11,387 bases of DNA, from NCBI GenBank assembly GCA_017455085.1, contig JAFTBT010000115.1, positions 1-11,387 of the forward strand. Direction: 5' to 3'. Shown here one piece after another: positions 6,091-11,387 of this stretch; within the stretch, counting starts at the first letter, position 1; every line of letters begins with the position of its first letter. A program made the position numbers and the translations under genes. The notes under the pieces are model-generated. The model did no database searches. It had not been told where the DNA came from and saw nothing but the letters and a program-made list of their open reading frames with translations. The DNA is from Synergistaceae bacterium. Lineage in GTDB: Bacteria > Synergistota > Synergistia > Synergistales > Aminobacteriaceae.

Positions 6091-7244
6091 AGAACAAGAA
6101 AGTGTTTCGCGGTCACGGAAAGGGTTTAGCGGTCAGGCTGTTGATTGCGGTGCTGATCTCGTGGGCATTCTGGAGTGCAGTGGACTATTTCGCCCTGCAT
6201 AACTGGGACAACACAGAGTCACTCATCGTCAGAGTCATAGAGGCCGGCCCTGAGAGTGTGATTGCGTCTGAGGATGACGGCGAAGAGTCAGAATCCTACG
6301 AGACACTCGAACGCGACACAGTAGTGCAGATTCTTTCAGGGACTCGCAGTGATGAAGTACTGAACGTGAAGACGGTGCGACTATCCGGAAGCGGCCTAGA
6401 GGTCAAAGCAGGCAGAAGGTACTTGCTCGTGTGGGACATGTTCACGGACGGAAATGTACAGTACTCGATAGCTGACGCATGGAGAGTCTCAAGCGTTGCC
6501 GGAGTGGTTATGCTTGTGTGTACGGTGCTGATAGCCTTCACGGGATTTCGTGGGCTGTTCGCATTGCTGGGGCTTTCTGCGTCGATTGCGGTGCTGGTCT
6601 TCACGATGATTCCCCTCACTGTTCGCGGCTGGGATTGCGTGTGGCTGGCGATTGCTTCGGTGGTCATAATCTCTACAGTAACGATTCTGTGTGTGGTGCG
6701 TCACGCTAGCTATAGGCTTACTGCACTGCTCGGAAGTTTGGGAGGAGTATTTTGCGGATTCCTGTGTGGTGCGGCGATGGTCTACCTGTGGCAGTTGAAC
6801 GGTCTCGCCGGTGAGAGTGCTGCACTTCTCGCGTCGACGTTGCCCGGGCTGAACATGAGGGGCTTGCTGCTGGCTGCGGTGCTTATCGGCTCAATCGGTG
6901 CAGTTCTGGATGTGAGCATCTCGATCACTGCGTCAATGTCCGAGTTCGTGGATTACGATAATAATATTCCGTTAGACCGGCTATTGCTTGCGGGGCTGAA
7001 TGTCGGAAGTGAAGTGTTAGGCAGCATGATAAACACACTCATTCTCGCGTACATGGGGAGCGCGTTACCGATGGCGGTGCTGATTTCGTCTTCAGGTGTG
7101 GAGATTTCGGGACTGCTCAATGACCCGTATATTGCTCAAGAGATAGTGCAGAGTCTTGCTGGAACGTTGGGGCTGCTTTTCACGATACCTGCTGCGGCGT
7201 TTTGCTTCGTGGTGCAGGAAAGTTTGAGGCGTGGCAATGCTTAG
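6087..7244 (+). CDS. YibE/F family integral membrane protein
   Basis: The 385-residue polytopic membrane protein has one N-terminal helix (about 14-36). An extracytoplasmic domain follows (about 40-133), including an acidic stretch EDDGEESESYE and strands likely to form a small beta domain. Seven or so helices come next, near 136-152, 154-176, 183-204, 212-234, 257-280, 308-335 and 355-377. Family-typical segments are FTGFRGLFALLGL (151-163), LNMRGLLLAAVLIGSIGAVLDVSISI (255-280), LNVGSEVLGSMINTLILAYMGSALP (304-328) and the late LNDPYIAQEIVQSLAGTLGL (344-363). The molecular function of this family is not established; transport has been suggested. The ATG overlaps the preceding stop (ATGA) and has a GAGGGGG site upstream. 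Its 3' end overlaps the Ppx/GppA start, so it sits mid-operon. Confidence 0.87.
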   Translation: MKNKKVFRGHGKGLAVRLLIAVLISWAFWSAVDYFALHNWDNTESLIVRVIEAGPESVIASEDDGEESESYETLERDTVVQILSGTRSDEVLNVKTVRLSGSGLEVKAGRRYLLVWDMFTDGNVQYSIADAWRVSSVAGVVMLVCTVLIAFTGFRGLFALLGLSASIAVLVFTMIPLTVRGWDCVWLAIASVVIISTVTILCVVRHASYRLTALLGSLGGVFCGFLCGAAMVYLWQLNGLAGESAALLASTLPGLNMRGLLLAAVLIGSIGAVLDVSISITASMSEFVDYDNNIPLDRLLLAGLNVGSEVLGSMINTLILAYMGSALPMAVLISSSGVEISGLLNDPYIAQEIVQSLAGTLGLLFTIPAAAFCFVVQESLRRGNA

Positions 7245-8352
7245 GGCAATAATAGACATCGGGAGCAACTCCATCAAGATGCGGATAGCTGTTGTCGAGC
7301 GTGGACGTATACGTGTGGTTCGTGATGAGACGGAAGTAGTTAGGCTTGGGCGTGGTATGTCGGAGTCTGGGATGCTTTCGGAGGAGAGTATGCGTATATC
7401 GTGTGAGGCAGTGTGCAGGATGACGCAGAGAGCTTCGCTGATGGGAGCGGAGATTTTTGCTGTGGGGACTATGGCGTTGAGGACGGCGAAAAATTCCGGA
7501 GAGTTTGTGAGGATGGTTAGGGAGGCTTGCGGCCAAGAGATACATATACTTTCTGGAGAGGAGGAAGCAAAATATTCGTGGCTGGGAGCAGTTGACGGGC
7601 TGGGCATAGCTGGAGATGCGGTGATGTTTGACTCTGGCGGAGGGAGTACGGAGTTTGTGATGGGAGCTGAGGGGGGGATCAGGCGGGTGGTGAGCGTTCC
7701 GGTGGGAGCAGTGAATCTGTCGGAACGTTTTTTTTGCGTGTATGACTCCCCGATAAAGAAGAGTGCGTGTGATGCGGCGATAGCTTACGTGAGAAACATG
7801 CTCACAGAGAATCACATTGAGGCCTTCAGGGCAGGAACATCTTCGGGAAATGCAGCAACACCCCACAGACACATTGAGGCCTTCGGAGCAGAAACATCTT
7901 CGGGAAATGCAGCAACACCCCACAGACACACAGAAATGTCTGCGGAAAATGCACTAATACCCCACAACTACGCGAGAATACTTACGGCACACACACCAAC
8001 AACCCACAATCACGCAGAAGCCTTCAGCGCAAACACACTCCCGCAAATTGTTATTGCTGTCGGAGGGGGAGCGGTAACTATGGCGAGCGTCAAACATGCC
8101 TGCGAGAACTTCACGCCCTCAAAACTTCACGGAAGTATCCTCACGCAACGGGACATAGTCCGGCAGATCCGGATGTATGCATCACTGACGCTGAAGGAAC
8201 GCGAAAACGTGATAGGTCTTCCGGCATCGAGGGCAGACGTGATTTTGGGGAGTGCGTGCATAATCTTGACGGCTCTCAGGATTCTCAATGCTCCATCGTG
8301 TATTGTGAGCATTAACGGGTTGCGGCATGGGCTGTTAATACGGGATAGATAG
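7237..8352 (+). CDS. Ppx/GppA-family phosphatase with a repetitive internal insert
   Basis: Proteins of this ASKHA-fold family hydrolyse polyphosphate or the pentaphosphate of pppGpp. Which substrate applies here is not decidable by eye. With the ATG start (GAGG at 7226-7229, 7 nt upstream; the GTG at 7231 would leave almost no spacing) the protein has 371 residues. It shows DIGSNSIKMRI at 7-17, the catalytic-loop segment LSGEEEAKYSWLGA at 105-118, the phosphate-binding FDSGGGSTEF at 131-140, VGAVNLSERF at 156-165, AVGGGAVTM at 274-282, the late GLPASRADVILGSA at 327-340, and GLRHGLL near the end. Between YVRNML and the AVGGG strand lies an expanded segment (193 to about 268). It has two near-identical 19-residue repeats and degenerate continuations, where relatives have a short connection. 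Codons shift from G/T-rich to A/C-rich at this insert. The 14-nt overlap (counted from the GTG; 8 nt from the ATG) with the YibE/F gene makes this the last gene of the operon. Confidence 0.88.
   Translation: MLRAIIDIGSNSIKMRIAVVERGRIRVVRDETEVVRLGRGMSESGMLSEESMRISCEAVCRMTQRASLMGAEIFAVGTMALRTAKNSGEFVRMVREACGQEIHILSGEEEAKYSWLGAVDGLGIAGDAVMFDSGGGSTEFVMGAEGGIRRVVSVPVGAVNLSERFFCVYDSPIKKSACDAAIAYVRNMLTENHIEAFRAGTSSGNAATPHRHIEAFGAETSSGNAATPHRHTEMSAENALIPHNYARILTAHTPTTHNHAEAFSANTLPQIVIAVGGGAVTMASVKHACENFTPSKLHGSILTQRDIVRQIRMYASLTLKERENVIGLPASRADVILGSACIILTALRILNAPSCIVSINGLRHGLLIRDR
7813..8010 (+). repeat. 57-bp in-frame tandem repeat inside the Ppx/GppA gene
   Basis: Two 57-bp units, 7813-7869 and 7870-7926, differ at only three or four bases. 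They encode HIEAFRAGTSSGNAATPHR and HIEAFGAETSSGNAATPHR. Two degenerate 42-bp units follow (7927-7968 and 7969-8010), each ending in a CCCACAA-C/T motif. A further partial unit (CACGCAGAAGCCTTC) starts at 8011. All units are multiples of three, so the frame is kept. Confidence 0.92.
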
Positions 8353-8505
8353 CTGATGGCGTAATGACTGCCTATGTATTTTTCTGCTCCCACAAGTACA
8401 TGGGTTGTCATTTACATCACAGAAAACTTCCGCATAACTCTCACTCTGAAGAATTTTCTGCACAGTTATCTGCATGGTTTAGGGCTGTTAATACGGGATA
8501 AATAG
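8329..8505 (+). repeat. 24-bp direct repeat: duplicated 3' end of the Ppx/GppA gene
   Basis: The last 24 bases of the gene, including the stop (8329-8352, starting GGGCTGTTAATACGGGAT), recur at 8482-8505 with a single G-to-A change. A shared CATGG lies just upstream of both. The 129 bp between the copies hold no gene. The second copy leads directly into the TATAAT of the next promoter. This could be a relic of a local duplication or the trace of an inserted segment. Confidence 0.85.
8365..8410 (+). terminator. Possible terminator hairpin after the Ppx/GppA gene
   Basis: TGACTGCCTATGTA (8365-8378) pairs imperfectly with TACATGGGTTGTCA (8397-8410), with two mismatches and one G-T pair around an 18-nt loop. 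No strong T-run follows, so it may only be a weak or Rho-assisted stop, or an unrelated fold. It sits 12 nt past the stop codon, where a terminator would be expected. Confidence 0.3.
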
Positions 8506-8511
8506 TATAAT
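8506..8511 (+). promoter_or_regulatory. -10 element of a promoter for the orf299-ftsEX unit
   Basis: A perfect TATAAT lies 43 bp before the TTG start of the next gene, predicting initiation near 8518. No convincing -35 is found 16-18 bp upstream (candidates such as GGCTGT), so the promoter may be weak or activator-dependent. The upstream boundary is the duplicated 24-bp repeat. Confidence 0.42.
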
Positions 8512-8554
8512 GTACAGTCATATTCCATAATACATAACAAAGAGGTGAGAATTT

Positions 8555-9454
8555 TTGCTGCTTGAATTAATGTCTAACGGCTCGCTTGCTGAACTTCCCC
8601 CCGATAATATTCCTGAAAGTATCTCCAATGCACTCAACGATGAATCTTCAGTAATGTTGCTTTTGCCGCACAACAAGTATCTTTTCGGTGAACTCGATAC
8701 AGGCAGCGATAAATGGCTCGTGGGTACACTCGGCGAAAACACCTCCCAGCCGCAGGACGTATATCTCTACGACAATGAAGGCTTTTCACTCCTGAATGAC
8801 GGCGCACTCCCCACAATCCTCCCCGCACAAACTGTGAACGCCCTTCGCCGAAAACTCTTCATGCATTCAGCCCCGCCAGGCAGACACACCGCAACCGTCC
8901 TCATGCTCCGAACTATTATGCGGGATCACCCGGTATTCAGCGCGGAAAATGCGGGATTCCTTGACGAGAAAATATTTGCTGACTTCATGCAGAATGACTC
9001 TGTGCTGGAAAAAATGTATTGGGCTTTGAGGTTCGCACTAGCTCGCGGAGAACTCGAGGCAGTCAAGCGGCTCAAGCTATGGCTGAAGGCAGGCCCGGAA
9101 GTTTTTGCGCACTCTGGGCATGTGTCGAGGCTGTGGCTGTCGATTCAGGACATCCCAGACAAAGATGCGATTGAGGAGCTGGAGGAGCTTTCTTTCTCTG
9201 TTCCCGAACTCAAACGGTTATCCGCACAGAATATTTCTCCGATGGTCATGTACAACCCATTATCCGGCTGGATAGTACTCGGCAGGTTCGGACGCGGAAG
9301 GGAAATCATGTTTTCGTGCTGGGCTTATGCGAATCATGATCTGTGGCACGAACTCAGAGACAACAGGCAATTAACTGTGCAGGATATTATTCATGCGATA
9401 TGGGGAGAATATGACACAGTACAAGCAATGAATGAGAGGGCTAAATACAAGTGA
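8555..9454 (+). CDS. Uncharacterised 299-aa protein upstream of ftsE
   Basis: I do not recognise this protein. It has no signal peptide or membrane helix, so it is probably cytoplasmic. The N-terminal part (1-100) is strand-rich and acidic. The middle (about 115-220) is helical, with an EKMYWALRFALARGELEAVKRLKLWLKAG stretch (151-180, key residues WALRFA and ELEAVKRLK) resembling a TPR-like or other helical repeat. The C-terminus (231-290) is aromatic-rich, with YNPLSGWIVLGRF, SCWAYANHDLWHELRDN and IIHAIWGEYDTV. The start is TTG at 8555, with AGGTGA at 8543-8548 six nt upstream. Its stop overlaps the ftsE GTG as GTGA, so it is probably translated coupled to ftsE and co-regulated with FtsEX. 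A role in division or wall hydrolysis is inference from position only. Codon use matches its neighbours. Confidence 0.8.
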   Translation: MLLELMSNGSLAELPPDNIPESISNALNDESSVMLLLPHNKYLFGELDTGSDKWLVGTLGENTSQPQDVYLYDNEGFSLLNDGALPTILPAQTVNALRRKLFMHSAPPGRHTATVLMLRTIMRDHPVFSAENAGFLDEKIFADFMQNDSVLEKMYWALRFALARGELEAVKRLKLWLKAGPEVFAHSGHVSRLWLSIQDIPDKDAIEELEELSFSVPELKRLSAQNISPMVMYNPLSGWIVLGRFGRGREIMFSCWAYANHDLWHELRDNRQLTVQDIIHAIWGEYDTVQAMNERAKYK

Positions 9455-10137
9455 ACATACAATTTTCAGGAGTAAGCAAAGTTTTTGAACCGGATATTGC
9501 CGCACTAATCGACATCAACCTGAATATCAAGCAGGGGGAATTTGTGTACGTCATAGGCCAGACCGGCAGCGGAAAGTCTACACTGTTGCGGCTGATTACG
9601 CGCGAGCTTCTCCCGTCAAGAGGTACGGTAGCAGTCGGGGATTTCGACTTGAGGCGTATGCGTAAGGCTGACGTGCCATATTACCGTCGTGATGTGGGAC
9701 TCGTTGCGCAGGACTTTAGACTCATTCCGAGCCTCACAGTGTACGAGAATATCGCCTTCGTGATGGAGGCTATGTCCGTCCCGAAGAGAATCGTTGACGA
9801 ACGCACCAAAGACGTGATCAATCAGGTGGGACTCTGGCGGCGTAGGGGAATGCGTCCGGCGCAGCTCTCCGGAGGTGAACAGCAGAGAGTGGCTATTGCC
9901 CGTGCATTGGCAAATTCGCCATCGTTATTTATCGCAGACGAACCCACAGGAAACTTAGACTTTCACACGGCTTCAGAGGTCATGAAGATACTTTTTGCTA
10001 TCAATTCCGCAGGTGTAACTGTCGTGATGTCTACCCACAATCAAGCAATCGTGAACTCTTCGCGTCAGAGAGTGGTAGAACTCGAAAATGGCAGGCTCAT
10101 CCGCGACGAAAAAGGAGGGACTTACGTAGCACAATGA
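9451..10137 (+). CDS. ftsE: Cell-division ATPase FtsE
   Basis: FtsE is the ABC-type nucleotide-binding subunit of the FtsEX complex. It uses ATP to drive conformational change in FtsX and so activates a peptidoglycan hydrolase partner outside the membrane, rather than transporting a substrate. The 228-residue protein has Walker [10 protein letters not shown] at 36-44, the Q-loop in [19 protein letters not shown] around 85-103, signature [14 protein letters not shown] at 139-152, Walker [13 protein letters not shown] at 159-170 (Asp163, Glu164) and the switch His196 in STHN. The [14 protein letters not shown] and DEPTGNLD patterns, together with an adjacent FtsX, distinguish FtsE from LolD-type ATPases. 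The start is GTG, with GAGAGGG 10 nt upstream. The gene overlaps its upstream neighbour by 4 nt (GTGA) and ftsX by 4 nt (ATGA). Confidence 0.96.
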   Translation: MNIQFSGVSKVFEPDIAALIDINLNIKQGEFVYVIGQTGSGKSTLLRLITRELLPSRGTVAVGDFDLRRMRKADVPYYRRDVGLVAQDFRLIPSLTVYENIAFVMEAMSVPKRIVDERTKDVINQVGLWRRRGMRPAQLSGGEQQRVAIARALANSPSLFIADEPTGNLDFHTASEVMKILFAINSAGVTVVMSTHNQAIVNSSRQRVVELENGRLIRDEKGGTYVAQ

Positions 10138-11030
10138 CCACACTAAAATACGTACTACGCGACACATTCAGGCTCATAATTCATCACTGGGTGCTTGGGC
10201 TTTTGACGCTCATAACTGCGGGCGTAATGCTCTGGATACTGGGAGTAACTACGCTGTTTTCGCTGAATCTGGAGAATCTGCTTTTACGGCTTGAGAGTGA
10301 GTTAGCTGTGCAGGCGTATCTCGTGAAGGACAACACTATAGACGTTGAGGATGTCGCTACAAGAATCCAGAGCCTCGAATACGTGTACTCTATGCGTGCA
10401 TTCTCACCTGCTGACTCACTGGCTAGGCTTCAGGAGAAAATGGGGTCTCAGTCCCGCGCGCTGGAAATGCTAGGCGATAACCCGATCCCGTGGAACTTCG
10501 AGATTCATGTACACAGTGCCAGAGACGTAGAGCCGCTAGTCAACGCGTTAAAGGCCATGCCTGAAGTCGATGATGTAGTGTATGCCGGCTTGGTGGTGCG
10601 GAGAATTTCTGCCCTGTCACGAATCTCGTCAAGGGTTGCGCTGATAATGTTTGCACTTGCTGTAGTGATTACTGCCCTTGTCGTCTACAACACTATTCAC
10701 ATTTCACTGTACTCTAGGCGTGAGGAGATCGGCATAATGTATCTTGTGGGAGCAACAAAAGCGTACATAGCTGCACCGTTCGTGTTTGAGGGTACACTGC
10801 TTGCACTGTTTGGAGCAATCATAGCCGGAGCGGGAATCATAGCAGCATACTTTCCTGGAATCGAGCTGATACGTGAAAATCTGCCGTTACTGACGAATAT
10901 TCTGTTGACAGAGCGGGCGATAATCTGGAGGTTCTGCGGATTGCTTGCGGGATTTGGTGCGACGTTGGGGTGGGTGTGTAGTTATTTGGTGGTTGCGAGA
11001 TTCATCAATGCACTAACGAGGCCGGAATGA
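10134..11030 (+). CDS. ftsX: Cell-division membrane protein FtsX
   Basis: FtsX is the four-helix membrane partner of FtsE that relays ATP hydrolysis to extracytoplasmic wall hydrolases or their activators. The 298-residue protein has TM1 at about 18-43. The extracytoplasmic domain is at about 45-165, with YSMRAFSPADSL and the family NP-proline motif in GDNPIPWNFEI at 114-124. TM2 is at about 167-188. The conserved cytoplasmic loop RREEIGIMYLVGATKAYIAAPF (195-216) and EG (219-220) come next, then TM3 near 218-240 and TM4 near 266-288. GGAGGG at 10114-10119 precedes the ATG. The last codons (AACGAGGCCGGAATGAG in another frame) resemble the 63-bp repeat that follows, so the 3' end borders or seeds that array. 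The stop overlaps the ATG of the repeat ORF. Confidence 0.95.
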   Translation: MTTLKYVLRDTFRLIIHHWVLGLLTLITAGVMLWILGVTTLFSLNLENLLLRLESELAVQAYLVKDNTIDVEDVATRIQSLEYVYSMRAFSPADSLARLQEKMGSQSRALEMLGDNPIPWNFEIHVHSARDVEPLVNALKAMPEVDDVVYAGLVVRRISALSRISSRVALIMFALAVVITALVVYNTIHISLYSRREEIGIMYLVGATKAYIAAPFVFEGTLLALFGAIIAGAGIIAAYFPGIELIRENLPLLTNILLTERAIIWRFCGLLAGFGATLGWVCSYLVVARFINALTRPE

Positions 11031-11387
11031 GTAGTGTTTGTAGCAACGTTGGTGTGGGAATGGAAGTGTTTAGCAGCCACAACAAGCCCGGCATGAGCAT
11101 GTGCAGTAACGGTGATGCAGGTATGGAGTTGTCTCAACACCACAACGAAGCCGGCATGAGCATATGCAGTAACGGTGATGCAGGTATGGAGTTGTCTCAA
11201 CACCACAACAAGCCCGGCATGAGCATATGCAGTAACGGTGATGCGGGTATGGAGTCGTCTCAACACCACAACGAAGCCGGCATGAGCATATGCAGTAACG
11301 GTGATGCAGGTATGGAGTTGTCTCAACACCACAACAAGCCCGGCATGAGCATATGCAGTAACGGTGATGCGGGTATGGAGTCGTCTC
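11027..11387 (+). CDS. Repeat-protein ORF of 21-residue Cys/His-containing units, 3'-truncated by window edge
   Basis: An open frame starts with ATG at 11027, overlapping the ftsX stop as ATGA, and remains open for 120 codons to the end of the window. It consists of a degenerate first unit of 22 residues followed by 21-residue units starting at 11093, 11156, 11219, 11282 and 11345. A unit reads MSICSNGDAGM, then E-L/S-S-QHHN, then KPG or EAG, with one Cys and a His pair per unit. Between the first unit and the later ones, AGT/AGC, TGT/TGC, AGC/AGT, GGA/GGT and GAA/GAG changes are synonymous and V/I and V/L changes conservative, which favours real coding. No signal peptide or membrane helix is visible. 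No family is recognised. The position after ftsX often holds a wall-hydrolase activator gene, so this could be the repetitive start of such a protein. It may also be a coding-compatible minisatellite that is not expressed. Confidence 0.5.
   Translation, partial: MSSVCSNVGVGMEVFSSHNKPGMSMCSNGDAGMELSQHHNEAGMSICSNGDAGMELSQHHNKPGMSICSNGDAGMESSQHHNEAGMSICSNGDAGMELSQHHNKPGMSICSNGDAGMESS
11027..11387. repeat. 63-bp minisatellite with 126-bp higher-order period
   Basis: Four full 63-bp units (11093-11344) and a partial fifth (11345-11387) follow a diverged 66-bp first unit (11027-11092). From 11156 onward two unit types alternate (GCA...TTG...AAGCCC and GCG...TCG...GAAGCC), so 126-bp dimers repeat exactly as far as the window shows. 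The array continues past the right edge. Its full length is unknown, and short-read assembly may have collapsed it. Confidence 0.95.

Noticed and set aside
7231..7236. GTG start two codons upstream in the Ppx/GppA gene
   Set aside because: It would be one base from the GAGG site. The ATG at 7237 is seven bases away and begins right before the first conserved strand.
7180..7929. Minus-strand 249-aa frame over the Ppx/GppA gene
   Set aside because: It lies opposite a gene with clear Ppx/GppA motifs. Its own Cys/His/Arg-rich sequence is what antisense reading of that gene and its repeats would give.
10982..11332. Minus-strand 116-aa frame with VVLRQLHTCITVTAYAHAG-like repeats
   Set aside because: It is antisense to the array and the ftsX 3' end and has no ribosome site. 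Differences between units fall at its first codon positions but at synonymous third positions of the plus frame, which favours the plus strand.

Overview
The window is bacterial chromosomal DNA with dense, short-spaced genes, many 4-nt stop/start overlaps, AGGAG-type ribosome binding sites and several TTG or GTG starts. The gene set is ordinary housekeeping. The partial beta-solenoid surface protein at the left edge is of a kind common in anaerobic gut bacteria. An anaerobic Synergistota- or Bacillota-like organism fits, but this is inference from style and protein resemblance, not from a diagnostic marker.

Layout. Minus strand, 1-3740, read right to left: dCTP deaminase (dcd), NAD kinase (nadK) and the recombination ATPase recN form a compact operon. 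A canonical promoter (TTGACA-N17-TACAAT) just past recN then drives a secreted surface protein that runs off the left edge. Plus strand, 4139-8352: a YhaM-type OB-fold/HD exoribonuclease, an RluA-family pseudouridine synthase, a YibE/F membrane protein and a Ppx/GppA phosphatase form an operon with overlapping genes. Plus strand, 8555-11387: a second transcription unit holds an unrecognised 299-aa protein, ftsE, ftsX and a reading frame made of 21-residue repeats that leaves the window still open.

The genes cover nucleotide and cofactor supply and DNA repair (dcd, nadK, recN), RNA turnover and modification (YhaM, RluA), phosphate metabolism or signalling (Ppx/GppA), and control of wall hydrolysis at division (FtsEX). 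FtsEX usually acts through a periplasmic partner such as EnvC or an M23/NlpC hydrolase. The position where such a gene is often found is here occupied by the repeat ORF.

The unusual aspect is tandem repetition. In 11 kb there are four unrelated arrays: a 7-bp repeat at the predicted transcription start of the surface gene, a 23-bp repeat (seven copies) between the divergent operons, a 57-bp in-frame repeat inside the Ppx/GppA gene, and a 63-bp array after ftsX. The last starts with an ATG that overlaps the ftsX stop codon, stays open, and shows synonymous third-position changes between its oldest and newest units. That makes it the best candidate for something undescribed. There are also duplicated promoter/leader blocks upstream of dcd and a duplicated 3' end of the Ppx/GppA gene. 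No tRNA, rRNA, insertion sequence or CRISPR array was seen.
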